Shown: piece by piece, positions 16,352 to 25,631 of the stretch
Layout of the letters: the number at the start of each line of letters is the position of its first letter
Numbering within the stretch: position 1 is the stretch's first letter
Origin: Ochrobactrum sp. Marseille-Q0166
GTDB lineage: Bacteria; Pseudomonadota; Alphaproteobacteria; Rhizobiales; Rhizobiaceae
Direction of reading: 5' to 3'
Length of the DNA stretch: 64,000 bases
Assembly: GCF_014397025.1 (NCBI RefSeq)
Contig: NZ_JACJUO010000001.1
Span: 2,094,501 to 2,158,500 of the forward strand
Program-made: the position numbers and the translations under genes
Notes under the pieces: generated by a model
What the model saw: the letters and a program-made list of their open reading frames with translations, nothing else
Database searches by the model: none
Told to the model about the DNA's origin: nothing

Positions 16352-17109
16352 TGGTCTTTCTTTCCTGCCAAGAGATACTCACGGTTGCCATAGCCCCCCT
16401 CGATGGGGGACGGGCAAAGGCCGAGCGCACGCCAACCGGGCTGCGTCTCAAGCCATGATTTCAATTCTTCCGCAATGCGTTCGCCGTCTTTCGGGTCACG
16501 CAGAATACCGCCTTTGCCAATGGCTTCGCGCCCGGCTTCAAACTGCGGCTTTACGAGAAGCGCGCAGATAGCATCTTTTTGCGCCAAGGCCAATGCCGGG
16601 GGCAGAGCGAGTTTCAATGAAATGAAACTCACATCCGAAACAACGCAACCAATATTGCGGCCATCAAGGTGTATGGTATCGAGCGCACGCGCATTCACCC
16701 CTTCCTTGTTGGTCACGCGCGGATCGTTTCGCAAAGTCGCGTGCAACTGGTCATGGCCGACATCGATTGCAATGACATGGCTTGCGCCACGCTCCAACAG
16801 CACCTGTGTAAAACCGCCGGTCGATGCGCCAATATCAAGCGCGGTCACGCCCTTCACATCGAGACTGAAATGATCAAGTGCGGCGATCAGCTTAAGTGCT
16901 GCGCGCGAAACATAGGCGCTTGCGGGATCGTCAACGCTTAGTTCTGCTGTGCGAAGAACATTCTGCCCCGGCTTGGTGACGGGTTTGCCGTCAACCTTCA
17001 CCGTGCCGCGCTGGATTGCATCCCGTGCACGCGAACGCGTGGCGAACAGTCCGCGATCAACCAGCAACTGATCCAGACGCGGGCGGTTATCCGTCAATGG
17101 TTCACTCAT
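16348..17109 (-). CDS. tlyA: TlyA family rRNA 2'-O-methyltransferase
   Basis: The 253-residue protein has an N-terminal S4 RNA-binding domain (RLDQLLVDRGLFATRSRARD, about 10-29) followed by an FtsJ-like methyltransferase domain with DIGASTGGFTQVLLERGA. In mycobacteria TlyA makes 2'-O-methylcytidines in 16S and 23S rRNA. The ATG at 17109 lies only a few bases after the dxs stop with no ribosome site of its own, implying coupling to dxs. It overlaps the next gene by four bases. Confidence 0.93.
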   Translation of the reverse strand: MSEPLTDNRPRLDQLLVDRGLFATRSRARDAIQRGTVKVDGKPVTKPGQNVLRTAELSVDDPASAYVSRAALKLIAALDHFSLDVKGVTALDIGASTGGFTQVLLERGASHVIAIDVGHDQLHATLRNDPRVTNKEGVNARALDTIHLDGRNIGCVVSDVSFISLKLALPPALALAQKDAICALLVKPQFEAGREAIGKGGILRDPKDGERIAEELKSWLETQPGWRALGLCPSPIEGGYGNREYLLAGKKDQ

Positions 17110-17112
17110 CAA

Positions 17113-19029
17113 TCAGGCGCGGAATGGTGTCGCGATTTCTTCACGGCCCAATGCCGCAAAGACAGTGTGCACAATACCAGCACGGTCCAGACCGGCATTG
17201 GCATACATAACTTCCGGCTTGGCGTGGTCCTGATAGATATCCGGCAAGGTCAGCACACGTACCTTGAGACCGCGATCCAGAAGACCGTCGGTCGCAAGGA
17301 ATTGCAGGACATGGGCGGCAAAGCCACCAGCCGCACCTTCTTCAATGGTGAGGAGCACTTCATGCTCACGCGCCAGACGGCGGATCAGATCATGATCGAG
17401 CGGCTTGGCAAAACGTGCATCGGCAACCGTTGTGGAAAGACCTGCCGCAGCAAGCTCATCAGCAGCGCTCAGGCATTCCTGCAAACGCGTGCCGAAGGAG
17501 AGAAGTGCCACTTTGGTACCTTCCCGCACGATACGGCCCTTGCCGATTTCAAGAACCGATCCCCGTTCAGGCAATTCGACGCCGACACCATCACCACGCG
17601 GATAGCGGAAGGAAATCGGGCCTTCATCATAGTCCGCAGCGGTGCGCACCATATGACGCAGTTCAGCTTCATCGGATGCCGCCATCACCACAAAGCCGGG
17701 CAGCGCTGCAAGGAAGCCGGTATCGAACGAACCGGCATGGGTTGGACCATCGGCCCCCACCAGACCAGCGCGGTCGATGGGAAAACGCACAGGCAGATTC
17801 TGGATCGACACGTCATGCACGACCTGATCATAGCCGCGCTGAAGGAAAGTCGAATAGATCGCACAGAAAGGCTTATAGCCTTCGGAGGCCAGACCAGCGG
17901 CAAAAGTGACAGCGTGCTGTTCGGCAATACCGACATCGAATGTACGCTTTGGGAAGACTTCACCAAAAAGATCAAGACCTGTGCCGGTTGGCATCGCAGC
18001 CGTCACTGCAACGATCTTGTCGTCGTACCGTGCTTCTTCAATCAGGCTTGTGCCGAAAATCTTGGTGTAGCTCGGCGCATTTGCTGGCGGCTTCGCCTGC
18101 TTGCCGGTGATGACGTCGAACTTGTTGACGCCGTGATATTTATCGGCGGCGGCTTCGGCAGGCGCATAACCCTTGCCCTTCTGCGTTACCACATGGAGCA
18201 GAACCGGACCTTCCTGCGTGTCGCGCACGTTTTTGAGGACCGGCAGCAGATGGTCGAGGTTATGACCGTCAATCGGGCCGACATAATAGAAGCCCAGTTC
18301 CTCAAAGAGGGTGCCTCCCGTGAAAAAAGCACGGGTGAATTCTTCCGATTTGCGGGCTTTATCCTGCAAGAACTTTGGCAGCTTCTTGGCCACCTGCTTG
18401 GCTGCTTCACGCACGCTGCGGTAGGTTTTTCCTGACACAAGCCGCGCCAGATAAGCGCTCATGGCACCCGTGGGCGGCGCAATCGACATATCATTATCAT
18501 TAAGAATAACGATCAGCCGTGCATCGAGCGCACCGGCATTGTTCATCGCCTCATAGGCCATACCGGCTGACATGGAGCCATCGCCGATAACCGCGATCAC
18601 ATTGCGTTTTTCGCCAGAAAGATCGCTCGCCACAGCCATGCCAAGACCCGCCGAAATCGAGGTCGAGGAATGCGCCGCGCCAAACGGATCATATTCGCTT
18701 TCAGCACGCTTGGTGAAACCGGACAGACCGTTTTCCTGACGTAACGTGCGGATACGGTCACGGCGCCCGGTCAGGATTTTGTGCGGATAGGCCTGATGGC
18801 CCACATCCCAGATGATACGGTCATGTGGCGTATCAAAAACATGATGCAGCGCGATGGTCAGTTCCACCACACCAAGTCCCGCTCCAAGATGCCCGCCAGT
18901 GGTGGAGACCGCGTCTACCAGTTCGGCGCGCAATTCTTCAGCCAGCTTCGGCAAATCCTGTTCCGGCAATGCGCGAAGAGCTTCCGGCGTCGGAGCCTTG
19001 TCGAGCAGCGGGGTTATGGGTCGGGACAT
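17113..19029 (-). CDS. dxs: 1-deoxy-D-xylulose-5-phosphate synthase
   Basis: Dxs condenses pyruvate and glyceraldehyde 3-phosphate in a thiamine-diphosphate-dependent step that opens the MEP isoprenoid pathway. The 638-residue protein shows the expected order: [20 protein letters not shown], the TPP/Mg motif [18 protein letters not shown], the transketolase central domain with [12 protein letters not shown], and the C-terminal domain. The frame is open up to 19101, but MSRPITPLL at 19029 fits family N-termini. ispE of the same pathway is at 56 kb. First gene of the dxs-tlyA-methyltransferase operon. Confidence 0.97.
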   Translation of the reverse strand: MSRPITPLLDKAPTPEALRALPEQDLPKLAEELRAELVDAVSTTGGHLGAGLGVVELTIALHHVFDTPHDRIIWDVGHQAYPHKILTGRRDRIRTLRQENGLSGFTKRAESEYDPFGAAHSSTSISAGLGMAVASDLSGEKRNVIAVIGDGSMSAGMAYEAMNNAGALDARLIVILNDNDMSIAPPTGAMSAYLARLVSGKTYRSVREAAKQVAKKLPKFLQDKARKSEEFTRAFFTGGTLFEELGFYYVGPIDGHNLDHLLPVLKNVRDTQEGPVLLHVVTQKGKGYAPAEAAADKYHGVNKFDVITGKQAKPPANAPSYTKIFGTSLIEEARYDDKIVAVTAAMPTGTGLDLFGEVFPKRTFDVGIAEQHAVTFAAGLASEGYKPFCAIYSTFLQRGYDQVVHDVSIQNLPVRFPIDRAGLVGADGPTHAGSFDTGFLAALPGFVVMAASDEAELRHMVRTAADYDEGPISFRYPRGDGVGVELPERGSVLEIGKGRIVREGTKVALLSFGTRLQECLSAADELAAAGLSTTVADARFAKPLDHDLIRRLAREHEVLLTIEEGAAGGFAAHVLQFLATDGLLDRGLKVRVLTLPDIYQDHAKPEVMYANAGLDRAGIVHTVFAALGREEIATPFRA

Positions 19030-19143
19030 TAAAACAACCTGTTTCTGGTTCGATTTGGGTTTGTCGGTATAGCAGCGTCCTAAGCAGATCAAGCGGACCA
19101 AAGATCACATTGTGCCCCGCGAGGCATGTTGTCCTATGAGCGC

Positions 19144-20064
19144 TTATTCTGGCAAAGGTATGAATTCTTCCTCGTCGCCCGGAACAATATCGAAGCGACC
19201 CGTACGCCATTCTTCCTTAGCCTGTTCAATACGTTCTTTGGAAGACGAAACGAAATTCCACCAGACGTAACGTTTTGAACCGAGCGCCGCGCCGCCAAAC
19301 AGCATGAAATGCGCGCCGTCAGGTCCAGCATGCACCACAATATCGTCACCCGGGCGGAATGCCAGCAAGCGATCAGGCGGGAACACTTCACCACCAATGC
19401 CAACATTGCCACGCAGCGTATAAATCGCGCGCTCTTCCGTTGTTGGCGGGATATGGAACCGGCCACCGGGCAACACGTCAATATCGGCATAAAGTGTTTC
19501 TGCGTGCTGGATCACCGGCGAAGAAACGCCATGCATAGAGCCGATGATCAAGCGTCCCTTAAATTCGCGGTCTTCCATCAACGGCAAATCAGGGGAATTT
19601 GTGTGATAGAAATCCGGATCGATTTCTTCAAATTGCTCTGGCAGCGCCAGCCATGTCTGCACACCGGAAATTGACAAGGGACCGTTGCGCTCTTCTTCAG
19701 GAGATCGCTCTGAATGCACGATGCCACGGCCAGCCGTCATGAGGTTTACGTCCCCCGGACGGATCACCATTTCAGTGCCAAGACTGTCGCGATGCCGGAT
19801 ATGGCCATCAAAAAGATAGGTCACGGTAGACAGGCCAATATGTGGATGCGGGCGGACGTCAAGCGCATCGCCATCCTTCAATACTGCCGGCCCCATCCGA
19901 TCGAAGAAGATGAATGGTCCCACCAAACGCCTGCGCACAGTGGGCAAAGCACGGCGTACTTCAAGCCCGCCAATATCGCTCGTACGCGGAATGACCAGCG
20001 TTTCGATCGCGTCTACGGACGTCTTGTCGCCAAGAACCGGGTCAGGACAGGGGAAAAAACTCAT
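19144..20064 (-). CDS. Pirin family protein
   Basis: A 306-residue bicupin of the pirin family. The N-terminal cupin carries the metal-binding PHPHIGL (about 92-98) and HSE (about 136-138) elements, with a further acidic ligand expected nearby. Bacterial pirins are iron proteins; some have quercetinase activity and others act as redox sensors. Which applies here cannot be told. It lies in the block between xseB and dxs. Confidence 0.92.
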   Translation of the reverse strand: MSFFPCPDPVLGDKTSVDAIETLVIPRTSDIGGLEVRRALPTVRRRLVGPFIFFDRMGPAVLKDGDALDVRPHPHIGLSTVTYLFDGHIRHRDSLGTEMVIRPGDVNLMTAGRGIVHSERSPEEERNGPLSISGVQTWLALPEQFEEIDPDFYHTNSPDLPLMEDREFKGRLIIGSMHGVSSPVIQHAETLYADIDVLPGGRFHIPPTTEERAIYTLRGNVGIGGEVFPPDRLLAFRPGDDIVVHAGPDGAHFMLFGGAALGSKRYVWWNFVSSSKERIEQAKEEWRTGRFDIVPGDEEEFIPLPE

Positions 20065-20076
20065 TGAGCAACCACC

Positions 20077-20111
20077 AAATAAAACGCACCAGCAAACGGC
20101 TTGCCGGTGCG
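20077..20111 (-). terminator. Terminator after the DUF937 gene
   Basis: Arms CGCACCAGCAA and TTGCCGGTGCG (20085-20095, 20101-20111) pair at 10 of 11 positions. Read on the - strand the stem is followed by TTTTATTT, 26 bp after the stop of the DUF937 gene. Confidence 0.7.
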
Positions 20112-20136
20112 CGATATGTTTAAAAATACAGCCCTC

Positions 20137-20703
20137 TCAGCGATTGTGCAACAGGCGCGACAATTCGTTCGTGTCTGGCACCTGTCCATTGGTCGTCAGC
20201 TTGTCTACCAGACCGGGCAGTACCTGTGACAACTGATCGAGCAGTTCCTGCTGGTCGATACCCGCATGCGCTGCAATTTCGCTCAGTGTTTTACTCCCGA
20301 GCGCATCCCCGAGCTGGCCGGGCTCAATTTGATGATTGGTACCCTGCCCAACCCAGGAATCCACCTTATCGCCCAGACCTGCCTGCTTGAGCTGATCAAG
20401 AAGCCCCCCAAGGCCGCCGCCAAGCGGACCGGGAGCCGCCGGAGCGGATGCTGCACCGCCGCTGGCCAAAGTGCCTCCAAGCAAACCACCAAGACCACCC
20501 AGAATCCCGCCTAGCAAGCCGCCTCCGCTATCCGCCTGTTGTGGCGCAGATTGATCTGGAATCGAGGCAGGTTTTTCAGGCTCGTCGCTGTGGCCTTTCA
20601 GCATCTTACCGACCAAAAGCGCGCCGAGCGCTATCAGAACCGGCTTGGCAAGGCTGCCGCCGGGGATCGGCGAGTTCTTGGAATTGTCGTCATAACTTCC
20701 CAT
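20137..20703 (-). CDS. DUF937 / YidB-like family protein
   Basis: The 188-residue protein opens with a short hydrophobic segment (KPVLIALGALLVGKML, about 19-34). A long Gly/Ala/Pro-rich low-complexity region (about 50-100) follows, then the conserved C-terminal domain with DKVDSWVGQGTNHQIEPGQL, which marks the YidB-like DUF937 group. The function is unknown. AGGGAG upstream supports the ATG at 20703; an open frame to 20745 is considered untranslated. Confidence 0.82.
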   Translation of the reverse strand: MGSYDDNSKNSPIPGGSLAKPVLIALGALLVGKMLKGHSDEPEKPASIPDQSAPQQADSGGGLLGGILGGLGGLLGGTLASGGAASAPAAPGPLGGGLGGLLDQLKQAGLGDKVDSWVGQGTNHQIEPGQLGDALGSKTLSEIAAHAGIDQQELLDQLSQVLPGLVDKLTTNGQVPDTNELSRLLHNR

Positions 20704-20868
20704 CACACGATACTCCCTGTTGGTCGCTGTGGTTTTCTCACACACGATAAGTTAAGGTGAAATAAGTTTTCACCTTTGACAAGCATTATAACTTGCCAAA
20801 GACAAACTATTGTGAAAATTTTCTAAATGCTTGATGCTTAATCTTATTTTCGTGATCGGAGATATTAG

Positions 20869-21132
20869 ATGTCTGTTATAAGCTGGATTATCCTAGGGCT
20901 GATTGCCGGCTTCATCGGCAGTAAAATCGTCAATAAAAGCGGCCAGGGGGTGTTCTTCGACATTGCATTAGGCATTGTCGGGGCCATCGTTGGCGGCGTT
21001 CTTTCTTCGGCTGTTTTTGGTCGCGGCGTCACAGGTGCTTTCGATCCGATAAGCCTGATTATTGCTATTATCGGATCGATCATTGTCCTGTGGGCCTATC
21101 ACAAGATCACAGGCAAGCGTTCCATCGGCTAA
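20869..21132 (+). CDS. GlsB/YeaQ/YmgE family stress-response membrane protein
   Basis: An 87-residue, very hydrophobic protein with three predicted helices and the family's Gly-rich pattern (GLIAGFIGSKIVNKSGQG and DIALGIVGAIVGG). Members are induced by envelope or acid stress and may act as transglycosylase-associated proteins, but the mechanism is unknown. Divergently arranged from the DUF937 gene, with 165 bp between the start codons for both promoters. Confidence 0.92.
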   Translation: MSVISWIILGLIAGFIGSKIVNKSGQGVFFDIALGIVGAIVGGVLSSAVFGRGVTGAFDPISLIIAIIGSIIVLWAYHKITGKRSIG

Positions 21133-21153
21133 AAAACACCCTATAATATTATA

Positions 21154-21181
21154 GGCTCCGGCACGCACCGGAGCCTTTTTA
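21154..21181 (+). terminator. Rho-independent terminator after the GlsB-like gene
   Basis: A perfect 8-bp stem GGCTCCGG / CCGGAGCC (21154-21161, 21168-21175) with TTTTTA tail. A perfect 16-nt palindrome, CCTATAATATTATAGG at 21140-21155, abuts the stem. Confidence 0.9.
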
Positions 21182-21211
21182 TTACTTTATTCAAGAAAGC
21201 GTCGACAGCGG

Positions 21212-21733
21212 ATGGGTTTCATCGATCATTACATCGCAGCTTATGGCGCCTTTGCGATATTTGTTATCGTGTATTTTGAATCGTTTGGTGCGCCGCTTCC
21301 CGGTGAAAGTGCCCTGATCGCATGTTCTTTGCTTGCTCTACACGGCACTTTGCACATTGAGCATGTACTGATTGCCGTCTTTATCGGTGCAGTCCTTGGA
21401 GACTGTACCGGCTACATCATCGGGCGTTATGGCGGTCGTGCATTGATCTTGAAATATGGTCATCGCGTTAAACTCACGCCGGAACGGCTGGAACATTTTG
21501 AAAAAATGTTTGAAACAAAGGGCATCTATGTTGTTGCGACAGCACGCTTTGTCGTGTTGCTACGCCAATTAAACGGCATCATTGCCGGGTCTATGAAAAT
21601 GCCACCTCTGCATTTTATGGCCGCCAATATTGTCGGTGCCGCGGGCTGGACATTGGTGTGGGGGCTCGGTCCCTATATGCTCAGCGGCGCACTTGCGCCT
21701 TATGCTGCGCATCTCAAACATATACTCCATTAG
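21212..21733 (+). CDS. DedA family membrane protein
   Basis: A 173-residue SNARE-associated/DedA-type protein. It has the ESFGAPLPGESAL segment (about 24-36), the G-x-x-x-G-Y-x-x-G-R-x-G motif (GDCTGYIIGRYGG, about 70-82) and the conserved RFVVLLRQLNGIIAG segment (about 113-127). DedA proteins are linked to lipid carrier recycling (undecaprenyl phosphate or phosphatidylethanolamine flipping) and to proton motive force. The gene starts soon after the terminator of the preceding gene. Confidence 0.92.
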   Translation: MGFIDHYIAAYGAFAIFVIVYFESFGAPLPGESALIACSLLALHGTLHIEHVLIAVFIGAVLGDCTGYIIGRYGGRALILKYGHRVKLTPERLEHFEKMFETKGIYVVATARFVVLLRQLNGIIAGSMKMPPLHFMAANIVGAAGWTLVWGLGPYMLSGALAPYAAHLKHILH

Positions 21734-21935
21734 GAACTGACAGACTAATTTCCTCAGAATTTAATTCTGTAGCGCATTAACAACAGTCAATACCTAAATA
21801 CTATACTTTTTTTATTTCCTCTAAGCAGTGTTGCATAATCATTAAAACCTCACTGATCTGACAACTAATTGGTATTGTTTGTTTTTTTACTACCTTTATA
21901 AGCGCTTCCATCACACCTCACTTACGGAGACAATT

Positions 21936-23021
21936 ATGAGGGTTAAGCATTTTCTCTGCGCTTCAGCTGCAGTATTTTCGTTCGCCTCCGCTGCACAGGC
22001 TGCTGATGCGATTGTTGCACCAGAGCCGGAAGCCGTAGAGTATGTTCGCGTTTGCGATGCCTACGGCGCGGGTTACTTCTACATTCCAGGCACTGAAACC
22101 TGCCTTCGCATCCATGGTTACATTCGTTACGACATCACGGGCGGTGATGACGTTTACGCAAAGACCCTGGCTAAGCGCGAGCGCGACACCTACGACATGA
22201 CGTCGCGTTTTGAGCTTAGCTTGTCCACTGCAAGCGAAACTGATCTGGGCACGCTCAAGACCTATGCCGATGCCCGTTTTGACTGGAACAATGGCGTGAG
22301 CGGTGCGAGCGGTGAGCTTCGCTATGCCTATATCCAGCTTGGCGGTCTTCGTCTTGGTCTTGATGAATCGGCATTTGTGACCTTCACCGGCTACCTTGGA
22401 GACGTCATCAATGACGACGTTATTCTGGCTGGTGGCACCCGTACCAACGCCATCAGCTACACCTTCAAGGGCGGCAACGGCTTCTCGGCCATCATCGCTC
22501 TGGAACAGGGTCAGGCTGCAAACAGCGACTTTAACAAGTCTGTTCTGATTGACGACTACATGCCATATGTTGTTGGTGGCTTGAAGCTCGCTCAGGATTG
22601 GGGTTCAATCGCCGGTGTTGCAGCTTACGACGCCCTCAATGAAGAGTGGATGGGTAAGGTTCGCCTCGACGTCAACGTCACCGACCAGCTCTCGGTCTGG
22701 GCGCAGGGCGCTTACAAGTCGAACGACGATCACTACATTGCTGGCGTTCGTCAGATTGACAGCTTCTATGGCACCTGGGGTGGTGATTGGGCTGTATGGG
22801 GTGGCGCGAAGTACAAGATCAACAAGAAGGCCGCCTTCAACATTCAGGCCGCTTACGAAGAAGCTGGTCGTTTTGCAGGTACGATGAATGTCGCCTATAC
22901 GCTCGTACCGGGCTTCACTGTAACGCCAGAAATCTCCTATACCAAGTGGAATGATGATCGTTCCGTACTCAAGGGCAAGGATGCCATACAGGGTATGGTG
23001 CGCTTCCAGCGCTCGTTCTGA
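21936..23021 (+). CDS. Outer-membrane porin, Omp2a/Omp2b type
   Basis: A 361-residue beta-barrel porin with signal peptide (cleaved after QAA, about residue 22). The mature N-terminus [20 protein letters not shown], followed by a second Cys in [10 protein letters not shown], matches what I recall of Brucella Omp2 porins (Porin_2 family). The C-terminus ends in Phe (MVRFQRSF), as outer-membrane insertion requires. GGAG ten bases upstream supports the ATG at 21936. The signal peptide ([19 protein letters not shown]) differs from the Omp2a/b one, so this may be a third paralogue or an Ochrobactrum porin. It imports small hydrophilic solutes. Confidence 0.93.
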   Translation: MRVKHFLCASAAVFSFASAAQAADAIVAPEPEAVEYVRVCDAYGAGYFYIPGTETCLRIHGYIRYDITGGDDVYAKTLAKRERDTYDMTSRFELSLSTASETDLGTLKTYADARFDWNNGVSGASGELRYAYIQLGGLRLGLDESAFVTFTGYLGDVINDDVILAGGTRTNAISYTFKGGNGFSAIIALEQGQAANSDFNKSVLIDDYMPYVVGGLKLAQDWGSIAGVAAYDALNEEWMGKVRLDVNVTDQLSVWAQGAYKSNDDHYIAGVRQIDSFYGTWGGDWAVWGGAKYKINKKAAFNIQAAYEEAGRFAGTMNVAYTLVPGFTVTPEISYTKWNDDRSVLKGKDAIQGMVRFQRSF

Positions 23022-23096
23022 TCCTGATCATCCGACAAGATTGCGGTCACTGCGATCTTAAGACCTCCAGTCAGGTCGCAGGGACGCAAACAGATA

Positions 23097-23124
23097 GCGG
23101 CTCACAAAGAGCCGTTATTATTCT
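23097..23124 (+). terminator. Terminator after the porin gene
   Basis: Stem GCGGCTC / GAGCCGT (23097-23103, 23109-23115) with ACAAA loop and TATTATTCT tail, about 75 bp after the porin stop and 20 bp before the convergent xseB end. Confidence 0.65.
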
Positions 23125-23144
23125 CATGGGCTTGTTGGATGAGC

Positions 23145-23399
23145 TTATTCAGCGTCGAGCGGCTCAGTGCTCGCTGGCTGACCATCGCGGCCAACACGGA
23201 TTTTCTCGACCTTGTCTTCCGCAGATTTGAGCAGCGTATCGCAATGCTTCTTCAAGGCTTCGCCGCGCTCATAAATACGGATTGACTCTTCCAGCGGCAC
23301 ATCGCCCCGCTCAAGATCATCGACGATCTTCTCAAGCTGCTTCAAGGCATCCTCGAAGCTCATAACTGCAATGTCGGCGTTGGACGGTTCGGTTACCAT
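23145..23399 (-). CDS. xseB: Exodeoxyribonuclease VII small subunit
   Basis: An 84-residue helical protein with the XseB core [30 protein letters not shown] sequence (about 16-42). It pairs with XseA to degrade single-stranded DNA. Start ATG at 23399 follows the HDAC-like gene by only three bases, so the two genes are cotranscribed. The partner xseA is not in this window. Confidence 0.95.
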   Translation of the reverse strand: MVTEPSNADIAVMSFEDALKQLEKIVDDLERGDVPLEESIRIYERGEALKKHCDTLLKSAEDKVEKIRVGRDGQPASTEPLDAE

Positions 23400-23402
23400 G
23401 GT

Positions 23403-24353
23403 TTATCCTTTCAACAGCCGCGTAATATGAGAAGACGCGGACTGCGACAAGCCCTCAAGATCATATCCACCTTCAAGTACGCTCACCAGCCGGTGATTGC
23501 AGAACCGTTCAGCGCGTTCCATAAGCTTACCCGTTGCCCAGTCGAAATCCGCTTCATCGAGATTAATCTCGGAAAGGGGATCGCGAAAATGTGCATCGAA
23601 ACCAGCGGAAATAAGAATCAAATCCGGCTGGAAGTCATCCAAAGCAGGCAGGACGCGACTATTCAATGCCTCACGAAATTCTCGGCTGCCGGTATTGGGC
23701 GAAAGTGGTGCATTGACGATATTGCCGACACCCACCTCATCTTTCCGGCCTGTGCCGGGAAAAAGCGGAAACTGGTGTGTCGAGCAGAACAGAACGCTCG
23801 GGTCATCCTTGAAAATATCCTGCGTGCCATTGCCGTGATGTACGTCCCAATCGACAATCGCTATACGCTCCGCACCGTGATTGCGCTGCGCGTGACGTGC
23901 TGCGATCGCAACATTGTTAAACAGGCAAAAGCCCATGGGGGTTGCAAGCTCGGCATGATGACCGGGTGGGCGTGAAGCCACAAAAACATTATCCGCCAGC
24001 CCTGAAAACACATCATCAACCGCAGCGGTGGCGGCACCAACTGCCAGCAGTGCTGCCTCCCAGCTTTTGGGGCTTACATAGGTATCAACACCGAGCTTGT
24101 TGATCGGCTGCGGCGCTTCCTCATCATCAATAGCGTCAGGAATTTGACGGCGGATTTCATCGATATAGCTCTCAGGATGCACAAGCAGTATGGCATCTTC
24201 CGACGCCATCTCAGCCTTTACCCGATCAAGACGGTAAAAATCTGGTCCTTCGAGTTCGCTCATCAGCGCGCGAATGCGGTCGGGCCGCTCGGGATGTCCG
24301 GGCGGCACGATATGGTCTAGATAGGTAGGATGCCAGTAAAGCCGAGTTGTCAT
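23403..24353 (-). CDS. Histone deacetylase family protein (amidohydrolase)
   Basis: A 316-residue zinc-dependent deacetylase of the arginase/deacetylase fold. Motifs in order: HPERPDRI near the start, RPPGHHAE (about 128-135), GFCLFNNVAIAA, the metal site DWDVHHGNGTQ (about 169-179), and SAGFDAH. Bacterial members act on acetylpolyamines or acetylated proteins; the substrate is unknown. Cotranscribed with xseB, a pairing common in rhizobia. Confidence 0.92.
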   Translation of the reverse strand: MTTRLYWHPTYLDHIVPPGHPERPDRIRALMSELEGPDFYRLDRVKAEMASEDAILLVHPESYIDEIRRQIPDAIDDEEAPQPINKLGVDTYVSPKSWEAALLAVGAATAAVDDVFSGLADNVFVASRPPGHHAELATPMGFCLFNNVAIAARHAQRNHGAERIAIVDWDVHHGNGTQDIFKDDPSVLFCSTHQFPLFPGTGRKDEVGVGNIVNAPLSPNTGSREFREALNSRVLPALDDFQPDLILISAGFDAHFRDPLSEINLDEADFDWATGKLMERAERFCNHRLVSVLEGGYDLEGLSQSASSHITRLLKG

Positions 24354-24389
24354 TGTGCTCCTGTAGCATCTTTAGCCGACAGCACAGTG

Positions 24390-25505
24390 TCAGATGATTT
24401 CCGTACGCACAATATCGATACCGAAGCCGTCAAGACCAACATAGTGTCGCTCACGCGATGCCAGCAGCACGATCGATGTAATGCCGAGATCCTTGAGTAT
24501 CTGTGCACCAAGACCGATCTGCCGCCATTCTTCCTCGCGCGCAACAGCTTCTGCATGGGCTTCGTGTTCGCCAAGCAGAGCTTCGCGCGCACGCGCATCA
24601 CGGTGATCGGCACGAACGCCGACAGAACCTTCACGCAGATAAACAAGAACGCCGCGGCCTTCCTTGCTCATGCGCTTCATGATCTCGTCGAGGTTGTTGC
24701 CGCCTTTACCGAAAACATCGCTCAGCACATCTTCACGGTGCAGGCGAACAGGTACATTTTCGCCAGCCCGAATATCACCAAATACAACAGCTACATGCTG
24801 CATCGGCTCCCATGGCAATTCGTAGGTATAGGCATGAGCGGGACCGGCGCAGGTGTCTATATTTGCGTCGCCAATACGCTTGACCAGCGTTTCCTTGCGC
24901 TGACGATAGGCAATGAGGTCGGCCACGGTTACGCGATGCAGCGCGTGCTTTTCAGCAAACGCCGTCACATCAGGGCCACGCATGACCGTACCGTCATCAT
25001 TGATCAGTTCGCAGATCACACCAATCGGCGGCAGGTTTGCGAGCTTGCAAAGATCAACAGCCGCTTCTGTGTGACCGGAGCGCATCAGCACGCCGCCTTC
25101 ACGCGCAATCAGCGGGAAAATATGGCCAGGACGCACGAAATCCGAAGCACCGGCGTTGGGGTTTGCGAGATTGCGCACTGTGAGCGTGCGATCTTCAGCC
25201 GAAATGCCGGTCGTGGTGCCGTGGCGGTAATCAACAGTGACGGTGAAAGCCGTTGTGTGAGCGGACTCATTTTCTGCCACCATTGGCGCCAGATTAAGAC
25301 GCTTGGCTTCGTCCCGCGTCATTGGCGTGCAGACGATGCCAGATGTGTACCGAACGATGAAGGCCATTTTTTCCGGCGTGCAGTGAACGGCGGCAACGAT
25401 AAGATCGCCTTCGTTCTCACGTCCGTCATCATCCATCACGACAACAATTTCGCCACGCTCGAAAGCGCGCAGCGCATCAACGACCTGTTTCTGATTATAG
25501 CTCAT
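24390..25505 (-). CDS. ribB: 3,4-dihydroxy-2-butanone-4-phosphate synthase with degenerate GTP cyclohydrolase II domain (RibBX type)
   Basis: The N-terminal 205 residues are an intact RibB domain, with DDDGRENEGDLIVAA, YTSGIVCTPMT and RPGHIFPLIAREGGVL all present. It converts ribulose 5-phosphate to the four-carbon unit of riboflavin. The C-terminal 160 residues align in plan with RibA but lack the three zinc-binding Cys (CLTGD...RCDCG in E. coli), so cyclohydrolase activity is not expected. This hybrid has been described in proteobacteria as RibBX. The start MSYNQKQVVDAL is well placed. It is followed upstream by aroC on the same strand. Confidence 0.92.
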   Translation of the reverse strand: MSYNQKQVVDALRAFERGEIVVVMDDDGRENEGDLIVAAVHCTPEKMAFIVRYTSGIVCTPMTRDEAKRLNLAPMVAENESAHTTAFTVTVDYRHGTTTGISAEDRTLTVRNLANPNAGASDFVRPGHIFPLIAREGGVLMRSGHTEAAVDLCKLANLPPIGVICELINDDGTVMRGPDVTAFAEKHALHRVTVADLIAYRQRKETLVKRIGDANIDTCAGPAHAYTYELPWEPMQHVAVVFGDIRAGENVPVRLHREDVLSDVFGKGGNNLDEIMKRMSKEGRGVLVYLREGSVGVRADHRDARAREALLGEHEAHAEAVAREEEWRQIGLGAQILKDLGITSIVLLASRERHYVGLDGFGIDIVRTEII

Positions 25506-25550
25506 TTCAGCCTCAATGGTTGTACCACAGCTTCAGTGTCTTGCTTTCAC

Positions 25551-25590
25551 GCATGTTGCGGAAACCGGTTTCCCCTTTTCCGCGACATGC
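25551..25590. repeat. Dispersed intergenic palindrome, copy 1
   Basis: Arms GCATGTTGCGGAAA (25551-25564) and TTTCCGCGACATGC (25577-25590) pair at 13 of 14 positions; the centre contains ACCGGTTT. Two more copies are at 50795 and 63250. This is a common rhizobial intergenic element of unknown role. It fills the space between aroC and ribB. Confidence 0.8.
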
Positions 25591-25631
25591 TCAGAACCGG
25601 CCCTTGGTCCCTGAAACCACCTCTGAATGTT

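Noticed and set aside
17167..18435. 422-residue + strand ORF
   Set aside because: Antisense shadow of dxs.
24354..25631. FMN riboswitch expected near a riboflavin gene
   Set aside because: The 126 bp upstream of ribB contain a dispersed palindrome and no RFN-like conserved segments.
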